Source: Deltaproteobacteria bacterium HGW-Deltaproteobacteria-8 (GTDB lineage: Bacteria; Desulfobacterota; Desulfovibrionia; Desulfovibrionales; Desulfovibrionaceae). From it: 64,000 nt of DNA. The notes beneath the pieces are model-generated. The model was not told where the DNA came from. It searched no databases and worked only from the letters and a program-made list of their open reading frames with translations. Position numbers and translations under genes: made by a program. Positions 8,492-20,373 of the stretch are shown here, one piece after another; position 1 is the first letter of the stretch; the number at the start of each line of letters is the position of its first letter. The stretch covers positions 1 through 64,000 of the forward strand of contig PHAR01000008.1 of assembly GCA_002840405.1 (NCBI GenBank), in the 5' to 3' direction.

Positions 8492-9013
8492 CTACCTCCC
8501 CTTTCCGTACAGCAGCCGGGCCACCACCACCCCGCCGAGGAAGAAGCAGACCAGGGCCACGTAGCCGCTGGCCGCCAGCTGCAGCGTGCCCGACAGGCCG
8601 TGCCCGCTGGGGCAGCCGTCGGCCAGGCGCGCCCCGAACATGGCCACCACGCCGCCGGCAAAGGCCACGCCTGAGCGCCGGAGCACCGAAGGCCCAAAGC
8701 GCGCGGCAAAGCGGTCCGGCACGGCCTGGATGCGGAAGGTGCCGCTGGCGAGCGAGGCCACGCAGGAGCCCAGAACGATGCCGACCACGAACATCCACTG
8801 CCAATCGACCTTGGGCATCTCCTTCATGAAGTAGGGCATCTGCGCCACACGCTCGGCGGCAACGGTCTGCTCCAGCATGCCCGCAGCGCGCACAAAGGTT
8901 GTGGAGGCGCCAAAGTACTTCCCGCTGGCGTAGAGCGAGGCCACCAGCAGCAGGCCGGCCAGCGCGCCGGCGACATACGGATTCCAGGGTTTTCCGCGTG
9001 CAGTTCCAAGCAT
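8492..9013 (-). CDS. YeeE/YedE-family permease, first half
   Basis: The partner permease, 173 residues from the ATG at 9013, which has an AGGAGG site 6-7 bases upstream; a longer frame reaching 9061 runs through the promoter palindrome and was not used. The conserved Cys motif is ADGCPSGHGLSG near residues 132-143. There are about four hydrophobic segments plus a soluble insert rich in charged residues (about 45-75). It is transcribed first in the two-gene operon, from a promoter region that holds a CsoR/CstR-like palindrome. Confidence 0.86.
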   Translation of the reverse strand: MLGTARGKPWNPYVAGALAGLLLVASLYASGKYFGASTTFVRAAGMLEQTVAAERVAQMPYFMKEMPKVDWQWMFVVGIVLGSCVASLASGTFRIQAVPDRFAARFGPSVLRRSGVAFAGGVVAMFGARLADGCPSGHGLSGTLQLAASGYVALVCFFLGGVVVARLLYGKGR

Positions 9014-9031
9014 GAAATTCCTCCTGCTACA

Positions 9032-9056
9032 GTATGCATACCGGACGGGGGTATGC
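9032..9056. promoter_or_regulatory. Palindromic operator upstream of the YeeE/YedE pair
   Basis: GCATACC at 9036-9042 and GGTATGC at 9050-9056 form a perfect 7-bp inverted repeat around a G-rich 7-base centre, and GTATGCATAC (9032-9041) is itself a palindrome. The ATACC...GGGGGTAT core resembles operators of the CsoR/CstR family, which sense copper or persulfide and control sulfur-handling genes. It lies 19-43 bases before the first YeeE/YedE start. Confidence 0.55.
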
Positions 9057-9219
9057 TTCATAGTACCTGCTTCCGCACGCTCGTCAAGCCCTGCGCCCGG
9101 CCCAGGCCACCACGCGCGTTATACAGGGATTGGCCCCCAGGTCGCTTGCCTTTTCCCGGAAACAAGGGCAAAAAATAAGTAGCTTTGGCAAAACTTTTCA
9201 CCCACCCCCTGAGGAAGCC

Positions 9220-11736
<2,517 letters not shown>

Positions 11737-11841
11737 CGGGAAGAACCGGCAGAAACGCCGTCAGCCCCCCAACCCGAGCGCGGCAGGCCGGAGAGCTCCT
11801 CCCGTCGCTGTGGGAAGGCTCGCAGGCCTGACCAGGGAAGG

Positions 11842-11887
11842 AAAAAGAAAGTCCATGCTGAACACCGCCAGCATGGACTTTTTCTTT
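11842..11887 (+). terminator. Terminator after glgP
   Basis: AAAGAAAGTCCATGCTG pairs with CAGCATGGACTTTTTCTTT (one bulged T) over an 8-base loop, with a T-rich right arm. It lies between the convergent glgP and efflux genes. Confidence 0.88.
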
Positions 11888-11963
11888 GGGGCGCCCCCGC
11901 GCCAGGCAGGCCGGGAGCTTCCGTTGCGCGGGGGAATGGGGCCGGGCAGGCCTTGGACCAGGG

Positions 11964-13394
11964 CTATTCGGCCTTGGCGCTCCAGCCCCCGCCCAGGGCC
12001 TTGTACAGGGTCAGCTGGTTGTTGCGCTGCGACAGGTTGACGGTGATGAGGTTCTGGCGCGCCGTGGCAAAGGAGCGCTGGGCGTCGAGCTTGGACAGGA
12101 AGCCGTCCACTCCGGCGTCGTAGCGCAGGCCGGAGAGCTCATAGCTCTTGCCCGTGGCCTGGGCCAGCGAGCCCTGGGCCTGGACCTGGCTGTTCAGGGA
12201 GGCCGCCAGGGCCAGGCAGTCCGAGACCTCGCGGAAGGCGGTCTGCACGGTCTTTTCATACTGTGCCACCAGGATGTCGCGGTCAGCCTCGGCCACCTTG
12301 ACCCCGGCGCTGATGGCCCCGGCCTGGAAGATGGGCAGGGTGATCTGCGGGGCGAAGGACCAGGCCCCGGCGCCGGAGGTGAACAGGCCGTTGACGGCGT
12401 TGCTGGCCGTGCCGAAGGAACCGGTGATGCCGATGGACGGGAAGTGCCGCGCCCGGGCCGCGCCGATGTTGGCGTTGGCGGACTGGAGCTGGTGCTCTGC
12501 GCTGAGCACGTCCGGCCTGCGCGTCAGCACCTCCGAGGGCAGCCCGGCCGGGACCGGGGCCAGGGGCGCCACCTCGGCCAGGGACTTGGCGGGCAGAAGC
12601 TCCGGCGACAGGGGCACGCCCACCAGCACGGCCAGCAGGTTCTCGTCCGCCGTCACCTGGGCCGTGTTCTTGGCCACCTGCACCCTGGCCGTGTCCACCG
12701 TGGTCTGGGCGCGGGTCAAGTCAAGCTCGTTGGCCACGCCGAACTCGAAGCGCTGGCGGATGACCTCGTAGGAGTCCTGCTCTGTGGCGAGGATCTCCTG
12801 GGCCAGGGCCAGCTGTTCGCGGTCCGCCGCAAGGGTCATGTAGGCCATGGAGACCTCGGCCACGAGGCTCAGCTCCACGCTGCGGTGGGCCGACTCGGTG
12901 GCCAGGTACTCCTCCAGGGCCGCGTCCTTGAGGCTCTGGATGCGGCCGAAGAGATCCAGCTCGAAGCTGCTGAAGCCCAGCCCCACGCTGTAGGCGCGCG
13001 TGGTGGCGGGAAAGCCCGTGCCGGTGAGCGTGCCCGGGGTGCGGCTCATGTTCGCCCCGGCCGTGGCGTTGATCTTGGGCAGCAGGTCCGCCCGGGCGAT
13101 GCGGTACTGGGCCTGGGTCTTCTCGATCTTCAGGGCCGCCACGCGCAGGTCGCGGTTGTTGGCCAGGGCCAGCTCCACCACGCGCTTCATGGGCTCGTCC
13201 ACGATGACCTGCCGCCAGTCGGCCAGGGTCGCGTTGGCCTGGGCCGGAGTCTGGTCCGACACGCCGCTGGTCCAGCCCAGAGGCAGCTGCGGCTGCGGAC
13301 GCTCATACTTGGGGGCCATGCTGCACCCGGCCAACGGTGCGGCGAGGACGAAGGCCAGGCCGAGGGCTGTCAGGGCATGTGCTGTGCGACGCAT
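11964..13394 (-). CDS. RND efflux outer-membrane lipoprotein (NodT/OprM family)
   Basis: The outer-membrane channel of the tripartite pump, 476 residues. A lipoprotein signal ends in LAGCS (lipidated Cys at about residue 24), then the family start MAPKYERP. Two outer-membrane-factor repeats follow, with coiled helices such as ALANNRDLRVAALKIEKTQ and the second-half AEHQLQSANANIGAARARHF. Length is normal. Its ATG shares one base with the pump gene stop (TAATG), so the two are translationally coupled. It is the last gene of the tetR-adaptor-pump-channel operon. Confidence 0.93.
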   Translation of the reverse strand: MRRTAHALTALGLAFVLAAPLAGCSMAPKYERPQPQLPLGWTSGVSDQTPAQANATLADWRQVIVDEPMKRVVELALANNRDLRVAALKIEKTQAQYRIARADLLPKINATAGANMSRTPGTLTGTGFPATTRAYSVGLGFSSFELDLFGRIQSLKDAALEEYLATESAHRSVELSLVAEVSMAYMTLAADREQLALAQEILATEQDSYEVIRQRFEFGVANELDLTRAQTTVDTARVQVAKNTAQVTADENLLAVLVGVPLSPELLPAKSLAEVAPLAPVPAGLPSEVLTRRPDVLSAEHQLQSANANIGAARARHFPSIGITGSFGTASNAVNGLFTSGAGAWSFAPQITLPIFQAGAISAGVKVAEADRDILVAQYEKTVQTAFREVSDCLALAASLNSQVQAQGSLAQATGKSYELSGLRYDAGVDGFLSKLDAQRSFATARQNLITVNLSQRNNQLTLYKALGGGWSAKAE

Positions 13395-16300
13395 TACTTC
13401 TGCTCCTGGGAGGTTTCGGAGGGTGCGGTTTCCTGCTGCGAAGCCTGGGCAGCGCCCTTGCCGTCAGCCTGAGCCTGATTCTGGGACTGCGCCCCCTCCC
13501 TGTCATCCGTATCCGGATCCAGTTCTCCGTCCGGGCCTTCCGGCGCGGTGGTCGGGAGCTTCCTGCGCATGGCGAAGCTGTAAACGATAACGAAGAACAC
13601 AGGCACGAAGTAGATGCCAAGCACCGTTGCCGCGATCATGCCGCCGATGACGCCCGTGCCGATGGCCTTCTGGCTGCCGGAGCCAGCGCCCGTGCTGATG
13701 GCCAGGGGCAGCACGCCCAGGATGAAGGCCAGCGAGGTCATGAGGATGGGCCGCAGGCGCAGGCGGGTCGCCTCAAGGGTCGCCTCCAGGAGGTCGTGCC
13801 CCTTTTCCACCAGGGCCTTGGCGAACTCCACGATGAGGATGGCGTTCTTGGCCGAGAGCCCGATGGTGGTCAAGAGCCCCACCTGGAAGTACACGTCGTT
13901 GGTCAGCCCGCGGCCCATGGTGGCCAGCACCGCGCCGAGGATGCCCAGCGGCACCACCAGGATGACCGCCGTGGGCACGCTCCAGCTCTCGTACAGCGCG
14001 GCCAGGCACAAGAACACCACCAGGATGGAGATGGCATACAGGAGCGGGGCCTGGGAGCCGCTCATGCGCTCCTGGTAGCTCAGCCCCGTCCACTCCAGGC
14101 CGATGCCTGCAGGCAGCTTCTTGGCGATGTTCTCGATGGCCAGCATGGCCTCGCCCGAGCTCTTGCCCGGCGCGGGAGAGCCCAGGACCTCCACAGCGGA
14201 CATGCCGTTGTAGCGCTCCAGGCGCGGGGAGCCGAAGGTCCAGCGGCCGCTGGAGAACGCGCCGAAGGGCACCATGCCGCCCTGGACGTTGCGCACGTAC
14301 CAGCGGTTGATGTCCTCGGGCATCATGCGGAAGGGCGCGTCGGACTGGACGAAGACCTTCTTCACGCGGCCCCGGTCGATGAAGTCATTGACGTAGGAAC
14401 CGCCCAGGACCGTGGACAGGGTGTCGTTGATGTCACCCATGGACAGGCCCAGAGCCCCGGCCTTGGCCTGGTCGATGTCGATCTGATACTGGGGGGTGTC
14501 TTCCATGCCGTTGGGGCGCACGCCGGCCAGGGCCGGGTCCTTGGAGGCCATGCCCAGCAGCTGGTTGCGCGCCTGCATCAGCGCCTCGTGCCCCAGGCCC
14601 CCGCGGTCCTGCAGGTACAGGTCAAAGCCCGAGGCGTTGCCCAGCTCCATCACAGCGGGGGGCGTGAAGGCGTAGACCGCCGCGCCCTTGATCTTGGAGA
14701 AGGCACGCATGGCCCGGCCGGCGATGGCCTGGGCGCGCATGGCCTCGCCCTTGCGCTCGTCCCAGTTCTTGAGCTGCACAAAGGCCAGGCCGGCGTTCTG
14801 GCCGCGCCCGGCGAAGCTGAAGCCGGCCACGGTGAACAGGGAATCCACGGAGTCCTTCTCGTCCACCAGGAAGTGGTGCTCCACCTCCCGCAGAACCTCC
14901 AGGGTGCGCTCCTGGGGCGCGCCTGTGGGCAGCTGCACCAGACCGAAGAGGATGCCCTGGTCTTCCTCAGGCAGAAACGAGGACGGCAGGCGCAGGAACA
15001 GCAGCACAAGGGCCACGAGGATCAGCGCGTACACGAGCATGACCGACTTGCCGCGCTTCAGAAGCCCGCGCACGCCCGTCTGATAGCCCTTGTTGCCGCG
15101 GTCGAACACGCGGTTGAACATGCCGAAGAAGCCGTGCTGGGTCAGGGCGTGCCCCTTGTGAACGGGCTTGAGGAAGGTGGCGCACAAGGCCGGGGTGAGC
15201 ACGATGGCCACCACCACGGAGAGCAGCATGGCCGAGACGATGGTCAGGGAAAACTGGCGGTAGATGACGCCCGAGGAGCCGCTGATGAAGGCCATGGGGA
15301 TGAACACCGCGGAGAGCACCAGGGCGATGCCCACCAGGGCGCTCGTGATCTGGCCCATGGATTTCTTGGTGGCCTCCTTGGGTGAAAGGCCCTCCTCGGT
15401 CATGATGCGCTCCACGTTTTCAACCACGACGATGGCGTCGTCCACAAGGAGCCCGATGGCCAGGACCACGCCGAACATGGTCAGCGTGTTGATGGAGAAC
15501 CCGAAGGCCGCAAGGGCGCCGAAGGTGCCGAGCAGCACCACCGGCACCGCGATGGTCGGGATGAGGGTGGCGCGCAGGTTCTGCAGAAACAGATACATGA
15601 CCAGGAAGACCAGGATGATGGCCTCGATCAGGGTCTTGACCACCTCTTCCACGCTCACGCGCACAAAGGGCGTGGTGTCGTAGGGGAAGACCACGCGGAT
15701 GCCCTGGGGGAAGGTCTGGGACAAGCTCTCCATGGCGCTGCGCACCCGGGTGACCGTCTGCAGGGCGTTGGCGCCGGTGGCCAGCTTGATGGCCAGGCCG
15801 GTGGCGGGCTTGCCGTTGAAGCGCGACACGGTGTCGTAGCTTTCGCTGCCCAGCTCCAGGCGCGCCACATCGGAGAGGCGGACGGTGGAGCCGTCCTGGT
15901 TCACGCGCAGCAGGATCTTCTCAAACTGCGCCGAGGTCTCCAGCCTGCTCTGGGAGAGGATCGTGAAGCTCATCTGCTGGCCGGGCACGGCCGGGGTGCC
16001 GCCGATCTGGCCTGCGGAGATCTGCGCGTTCTGGGCCGTGATGGCGCTCTTCACGTCCGCGGGGGTGAGCTTGAAGTTGTTCAGCTTGTCCGGGTCGAGC
16101 CACACGCGCATGGCGTACTGCGCGCCAAAGACGTTGGCCTCGCCCACGCCGTTGACGCGGCTGATGGGGTCCAGCAGATAGGCCGAGGCGTAGTCGCTCA
16201 GGTCGCGGCCGGTCATGTTCGGGTCATCGGACACCAGGGCCACGATCATGAGGAAGTTCGAGCCGCTCTTGTTCACGGAGATGCCCTGGCGCTGCACTTC

Positions 16301-16660
16301 CTGGGGCAAAAGCGGGGTGGCCAGGGCCAGCTTGTTCTGCACCTGCACCTGGGCGATGTCCGGGTCGGTATCCGAGTCAAAGGTTATGGTGATGGCCACC
16401 TGACCCGAGGAGTCGCTGGTGGAGGACATGTAGCGCATGTTGTCGATGCCCTTCATCTTCTGCTCGATGACCTGGGTGACGCTGTCCTCCAGGGTCTTCG
16501 AGGAAGCGCCGGGGTACGAGGCGCTGATGGTGACTGCAGTGGGCGCGATGCGCGGATATTGCGAGATGGGCAGGCTGACGATGGACAGCGCGCCCGTCAG
16601 CATGATGATGATGGCGATGACCCAGGCGAAGACCGGGCGGTCGATGAAGAACTTGGCCAT
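13394..16660 (-). CDS. RND multidrug efflux inner-membrane transporter (AcrB/MexB, HAE1 family)
   Basis: A proton-driven inner-membrane pump of 1088 residues. It starts with the classic [18 protein letters not shown] helix. It has the proton-relay Asp pair in transmembrane helix 4 ([18 protein letters not shown], near residue 405) and the second half-repeat with [14 protein letters not shown]. The last about 50 residues are a hydrophilic Asp/Gln/Ala-rich tail (GELDPDTDD, then QNQAQADGK and QASQQETAP), longer than in AcrB. Substrates are typically hydrophobic or amphiphilic toxic compounds. It sits between the adaptor gene (17-base gap) and the channel gene (one-base overlap). Confidence 0.95.
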   Translation of the reverse strand: MAKFFIDRPVFAWVIAIIIMLTGALSIVSLPISQYPRIAPTAVTISASYPGASSKTLEDSVTQVIEQKMKGIDNMRYMSSTSDSSGQVAITITFDSDTDPDIAQVQVQNKLALATPLLPQEVQRQGISVNKSGSNFLMIVALVSDDPNMTGRDLSDYASAYLLDPISRVNGVGEANVFGAQYAMRVWLDPDKLNNFKLTPADVKSAITAQNAQISAGQIGGTPAVPGQQMSFTILSQSRLETSAQFEKILLRVNQDGSTVRLSDVARLELGSESYDTVSRFNGKPATGLAIKLATGANALQTVTRVRSAMESLSQTFPQGIRVVFPYDTTPFVRVSVEEVVKTLIEAIILVFLVMYLFLQNLRATLIPTIAVPVVLLGTFGALAAFGFSINTLTMFGVVLAIGLLVDDAIVVVENVERIMTEEGLSPKEATKKSMGQITSALVGIALVLSAVFIPMAFISGSSGVIYRQFSLTIVSAMLLSVVVAIVLTPALCATFLKPVHKGHALTQHGFFGMFNRVFDRGNKGYQTGVRGLLKRGKSVMLVYALILVALVLLFLRLPSSFLPEEDQGILFGLVQLPTGAPQERTLEVLREVEHHFLVDEKDSVDSLFTVAGFSFAGRGQNAGLAFVQLKNWDERKGEAMRAQAIAGRAMRAFSKIKGAAVYAFTPPAVMELGNASGFDLYLQDRGGLGHEALMQARNQLLGMASKDPALAGVRPNGMEDTPQYQIDIDQAKAGALGLSMGDINDTLSTVLGGSYVNDFIDRGRVKKVFVQSDAPFRMMPEDINRWYVRNVQGGMVPFGAFSSGRWTFGSPRLERYNGMSAVEVLGSPAPGKSSGEAMLAIENIAKKLPAGIGLEWTGLSYQERMSGSQAPLLYAISILVVFLCLAALYESWSVPTAVILVVPLGILGAVLATMGRGLTNDVYFQVGLLTTIGLSAKNAILIVEFAKALVEKGHDLLEATLEATRLRLRPILMTSLAFILGVLPLAISTGAGSGSQKAIGTGVIGGMIAATVLGIYFVPVFFVIVYSFAMRRKLPTTAPEGPDGELDPDTDDREGAQSQNQAQADGKGAAQASQQETAPSETSQEQK

Positions 16661-16677
16661 GGTGTGTGCTCGGCTCC

Positions 16678-18171
16678 CTACTGCTGGTCGGCGGTGTGTT
16701 CGGGCTTCGACTCGGACCTCAGCTCAGACCGTGGCCAGGGCTGGTCCTTGGACGGGGAGTAGACCAGAGCCTCACCCTTGCGCGGCCGCGCGAGCCCGTC
16801 CGGGCCGACGGCCGCCTTGGCCTGTCCGGCCTTGACGCGCTCGGCAACCTTGACGACCTTGACGGCCTTGGCGGCTTCCTTCTCCGTCTTGGCTTCGGGC
16901 TTAAGCTCCTGCTTGGCTGCGGGCTTTTCCACGTCCTGGGCCGGGGCCTGCTTTTCCGGGGCGGCGGCCTGGGGCTGGGGCTCGGCCTGGGGGGCCTGGG
17001 CGGTGGCGTTGGCCTGGGCCGGCGCTGGGGCAGCGGCCTCCACGGCCTTGACCTTGGCGCCGGGGCGGACCTTCTGCAGGCCGTCCACAATGATGCGTTC
17101 GCCAGCGGCAAGCCCCGAGGTCACCAGCCAGTTATCGCCCACCACGCGGCCCGTCTCGATGGGACGCGCCTCCACCACACCGTCGGGCTTGACCACCATG
17201 ACCAGGGGAGTGCCCTTGGAGTCGCGGCTGACTGCCCGCTGCGGAGCCAGCAGGGCCTGGTCCTCCACGCCCTCCTCCAGCACGGCGCGCACGTACAGGC
17301 CCGGCAAAAGATTGTGATTCGGGTTGGGGAACACCGCGCGCAGGGTGAGGACCCCGGTGCTCTGGTCCACGGTGACGTCCGAGAACTGGAGCACGCCCTC
17401 CTGCGCATAGGGGCTTCCATCTTCAAAGAACAGCTTGACCTTGGCCCCGTCGGCCCCGGCCTTCTTGAGCTTGCCGCTGGCCAGGTCGCGCTTCATGCGC
17501 AGGACCTCGCCGCTGGATTGCGTCACGTCCACGTAGATGGGGTCGAGCTGCTGCACAGTGGCCAGCACCAGGGCCTGGCTGGCCGTGACCAGCGCGCCGG
17601 GAGTGACGGCGGATTTGCCGATGCGCCCGGCAATGGGAGCGGTGACGCGGGTGTAGGACAGGTTGATGCGGGCGGACTCCAGGGCGGCCCTGGCGGAGAG
17701 GACCTCAGCCTGGGCCTGCCCGTTGGCGGCCTGGGCATCGTCATTGTCCTGCCTGCTCACGGCGTTGACCTTGGACAGCGAGGCGAACCTTTCAGCCTTG
17801 AGCTTTGCGGGCAGGGCGTTGGCCTGGGCCTTGGCCAGCGCGGACTTGGCCACGTCGTAGGCGGCCTGATAGGTGGAGGGGTCGATCTGGTACAGCAGTT
17901 CGCCCGCCTTGACGTCCGCCCCTTCCTTGAACAGGCGCTTCTGGATGATGCCACCCACCTGGGGCCGGACCTCGGCCACGAGGAAGGGCGAGGTGCGCCC
18001 GGCAAGCTCCGTGGTGAGGGTCACCTGCTGCGGGGCGATGGTGGCAACGGTGACTTCAGGCTCGCTCGCCGGGGGAGGGCCGCTGGCCGACTGGCCCTGG
18101 CTGCAGCCGGAAAGAGTGGCCAAAGCAATAACGGTCAGGGCCGAAACCAGAAAATTGGTGTGCATGCGCAT
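16678..18171 (-). CDS. RND efflux periplasmic adaptor (AcrA/MexA family) with long Ala/Pro/Lys tail
   Basis: Membrane-fusion protein of the pump. A lipoprotein signal ends in LSGCS (Cys about 23). The lipoyl halves lie at [21 protein letters not shown] and [17 protein letters not shown], with a hairpin of AQA-rich helices between them, then a beta-barrel and membrane-proximal domain to about residue 375. The protein is 497 residues, some 110 more than typical adaptors. The excess is a low-complexity tail rich in Ala, Pro, Gln, Glu and Lys from about residue 380 on. First structural gene after tetR (51-base gap). Confidence 0.93.
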   Translation of the reverse strand: MRMHTNFLVSALTVIALATLSGCSQGQSASGPPPASEPEVTVATIAPQQVTLTTELAGRTSPFLVAEVRPQVGGIIQKRLFKEGADVKAGELLYQIDPSTYQAAYDVAKSALAKAQANALPAKLKAERFASLSKVNAVSRQDNDDAQAANGQAQAEVLSARAALESARINLSYTRVTAPIAGRIGKSAVTPGALVTASQALVLATVQQLDPIYVDVTQSSGEVLRMKRDLASGKLKKAGADGAKVKLFFEDGSPYAQEGVLQFSDVTVDQSTGVLTLRAVFPNPNHNLLPGLYVRAVLEEGVEDQALLAPQRAVSRDSKGTPLVMVVKPDGVVEARPIETGRVVGDNWLVTSGLAAGERIIVDGLQKVRPGAKVKAVEAAAPAPAQANATAQAPQAEPQPQAAAPEKQAPAQDVEKPAAKQELKPEAKTEKEAAKAVKVVKVAERVKAGQAKAAVGPDGLARPRKGEALVYSPSKDQPWPRSELRSESKPEHTADQQ

Positions 18172-18222
18172 TGGGATTCCTAATCAGTGTTGGGCTGGGG
18201 GTTGAGGCAAAGGGGAGAAGGA

Positions 18223-18873
18223 TTATGCCGTGGCCAGAGTCGGATTTTGCGAGCGGAGCCGCTCAATGCCGCCCATGGAAAAGTCGAAGATATGAGCAAC
18301 GATACGGTCGATGTTGCTGGCCTTGAGCACAAGTTCAGGGGTCATGCGGGCCATGGTCTCCCTGGCGAAGTCGAAGAGCATGCACTGACCGGCGATGCTG
18401 GAGGCGCAACGGCCCACAGTGATGTCGTCGAAGCCGGGGAGCATCTGCTGCACGATTTCAAACAGCCGGTCGCGCCGGGGCTTGCAATGCTTGAGAAAAA
18501 TTCCGCCAAAGAGTTCGGAGGGCTCGATGATCTCCTGCAAGACCAGCTTGCCCAGGCGTTCGCTCTCGGCATCGCCGTCGCCCAGGGCCTGGTACAAAAA
18601 GCCCCGCACCAAGGCGCGCAGGCGCTCCTCCGGGGAGCTCTGCGGCGTGATGCCCTGGTCCAGCGGATACCGCCTCTCCCCTTCAACAAGATAGTCCCGA
18701 AGGACGCTCATGTAGAGCTTTTCCTTGCTGCCGAAGTGATAGCTCACCGCCGCCACGTTGGCCTCGGCCAAGTCGCAGATGTCGCGAACCGTGGCATCCT
18801 TGAGGCCGTGCCGGGCGAAAACCTGACGTCCGGCCTGCAGCAGCCGGGCTTTTGTGCCTTGCGGGCGTGTCAT
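18223..18873 (-). CDS. TetR/AcrR-family regulator of the RND operon
   Basis: A 216-residue TetR repressor. The N-terminal helix-turn-helix (about 8-55) reads LLQAGRQVFARHGLKDATVRD, then ANVAAVSYHFGSKEKLYM. The C-terminal ligand domain resembles the CecR-type (DUF1956) group: LGKLVLQEIIEPSELFGGIF, then GQCMLFDFARETM. It is the first gene of the efflux operon and has its own promoter with AT-rich repeats. A TTG two codons earlier (18879) is better spaced from the GGGAGGA site (about 5 bases, against 11 for the ATG), so the true start may be 18879. Expected to repress the operon until a toxic ligand binds. Confidence 0.9.
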   Translation of the reverse strand: MTRPQGTKARLLQAGRQVFARHGLKDATVRDICDLAEANVAAVSYHFGSKEKLYMSVLRDYLVEGERRYPLDQGITPQSSPEERLRALVRGFLYQALGDGDAESERLGKLVLQEIIEPSELFGGIFLKHCKPRRDRLFEIVQQMLPGFDDITVGRCASSIAGQCMLFDFARETMARMTPELVLKASNIDRIVAHIFDFSMGGIERLRSQNPTLATA

Positions 18874-18913
18874 ATGCAACGGAGTCCTCCCAACATTTCT
18901 CGGCGAAACATAA

Positions 18914-18964
18914 ATTTAAACACAAATTCAAATTCCATTTAAACTCGCGACAGGCACTTGTCAA
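18914..18964 (-). promoter_or_regulatory. Promoter and likely operator of the tetR-RND operon
   Basis: On the minus strand a perfect -35 TTGACA (18964-18959) and TAAATG (18941-18936) are 17 bases apart. ATTTAAAC occurs at 18914-18921 and again at 18937-18944 on the plus strand, 23 bases apart, the second over the -10. This AT-rich island stands out in GC-rich surroundings and is a good candidate site for the TetR protein. Confidence 0.6.
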
Positions 18965-19102
18965 GCTCGGGACAAAAGATTTTCCCGGAAAAGGCGCGGA
19001 GGGACAACGACCCGCTTCCGGCTTGAAGCCTCGAGATGGCGCACCGGCTCCGCAAGCCCACGGGACCGGGCCTTCCGGGGCCATCGCGCAGCGCGCCACG
19101 CA

Positions 19103-19132
19103 TTGACACGGCCTTGCCCGCCCGACTATGCA
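19103..19132 (+). promoter_or_regulatory. Possible sigma-70 promoter for the SGNH hydrolase gene
   Basis: TTGACA at 19103-19108 and TATGCA at 19127-19132 are 18 bases apart, about 80 bases before the proposed start at 19213. The leader then contains a run of nine C (19189-19197) directly before the ribosome site. Confidence 0.4.
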
Positions 19133-19212
19133 CGCTGTTGAATGCGGTATGCTGCACGCTTATGAATGTGCGGCCCAGGCCGCTCGCACCCCCCCCCAAA
19201 GGAGCACGGACA

Positions 19213-20373
19213 TTGACCGAAGGCCGCGAGAACCGTTTCGAGAAGGCCCCACGCAAGGTGCTGGCCGTGTTGTGGGGGCTGCTTGCCCTGGTCTTGTGCA
19301 CGGGCCTGTTCTTTGTGGGCAAGGCCCTGCGCGACGAGGTCAAGCGCGGGGTCGAGCGCTACATCGTCCTGCGCGAGCGCAGGCCCGCCTCGGACATCCC
19401 ACAGACGCCCTCCAAGCAGCTTGCAGCCGTGGCCGACGGCCTGGAGCGCAAGGCGTATCCCTTCCGCGTGGACGCCGACGGGTATCTCCTGCCCTCGGCC
19501 GTGCACGAGAAGCCGGACCTGACCGTGGTCTTTCTCGGCGGCTCCACCACGGAGTGCATGTTCATGCAGGAGGAGGAGCGCTTTCCCTACCTGGTGGGGC
19601 GCGAACTGGAGAAGTCCCTGGGCCTCAAGGTGAACAGCCTGAACGGAGGCACCGCAGGCAACAACACCCTGCATTGCGTGCTGGCGCTCCAGGGCAAGGT
19701 GCTGCCGAGAAAGCCCCAGGCCGTGGTGCTCATGGAATGCGTCAATGACTTGAACTACCTGATGGTCGTCGGCGACTACTGGACCAGCCACGCCACCCGG
19801 GGCATCGTCTTCGACAAGGACTACGGCCCGGTCAAAAATTTCCTCATCCGGCACTTCGTGCACCGCAAGGTGCTGGACTCCTCCGGCGAGGACGAGTTCG
19901 CCGCCCAGCGCGGAAAAATGAACGCCTTTGATCTTGCGGCCATGACCAGCGCCTACCGCAAGAACCTGGAGCTGTTCGTGTACCTCTGCCGCCAGCACGG
20001 CATCACCCCGGTGTTCATGACCCAGTTCAACCGGTTCTCCGAGGCGCCCGAGGAGAACCTGCTCCGGCAGATGCAAGCCACCAGGGACGACTGGGGCATC
20101 GACTTCGCGGCCTACCGCAAGGCGTACATGGCTTTGCAGGACACCATGCGCGCCGTGGCCGCCGAACAGAAGGCGGGGCTCATCGACCTGGACGCCCTGG
20201 TGCCCAAGGACAAGGCCCTGATGTACGACGTGGTGCACCTGAACCCCAAGGGCGCGCGCCTCGTGGCCGACATCGTGGCCGCAAAGCTGCCGGGCATCCT
20301 TGCAGATACGCTGCGGGACATCCGCGCCGACAAGCCGCAGGCCGTCCGCAAGGCCCACAAGGACGTCCCTTGA
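19213..20373 (+). CDS. Membrane-anchored SGNH/GDSL-type hydrolase
   Basis: 386 residues with one N-terminal membrane helix (about 15-37, VLAVLWGLLALVLCTGLFFV) and a periplasmic SGNH domain. Visible blocks are FLGGSTTECMF (the catalytic Ser block, GGST variant), MECVNDLNYL (the Asn block) and DVVHLNPKGARLV (the Asp-His block). Such enzymes remove or transfer acyl groups on glycans or lipids. The start is a TTG at 19213, chosen because GGAG ends 8 bases before it; an ATG at 19162 without a ribosome site is the alternative. The gene overlaps the next one by 4 bases, and a nucleotide-sugar operon lies just beyond, suggesting a role with surface polysaccharide. Confidence 0.8.
   Translation: MTEGRENRFEKAPRKVLAVLWGLLALVLCTGLFFVGKALRDEVKRGVERYIVLRERRPASDIPQTPSKQLAAVADGLERKAYPFRVDADGYLLPSAVHEKPDLTVVFLGGSTTECMFMQEEERFPYLVGRELEKSLGLKVNSLNGGTAGNNTLHCVLALQGKVLPRKPQAVVLMECVNDLNYLMVVGDYWTSHATRGIVFDKDYGPVKNFLIRHFVHRKVLDSSGEDEFAAQRGKMNAFDLAAMTSAYRKNLELFVYLCRQHGITPVFMTQFNRFSEAPEENLLRQMQATRDDWGIDFAAYRKAYMALQDTMRAVAAEQKAGLIDLDALVPKDKALMYDVVHLNPKGARLVADIVAAKLPGILADTLRDIRADKPQAVRKAHKDVP

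Noticed and set aside
13337-15385. 682-codon open frame opposite the RND pump
   Set aside because: Antisense shadow of a clearly conserved transporter.
19036-19212. Longer N-terminus for the SGNH hydrolase
   Set aside because: It would run through the predicted promoter, has no ribosome site and reads as Pro/Arg-rich non-conserved sequence.
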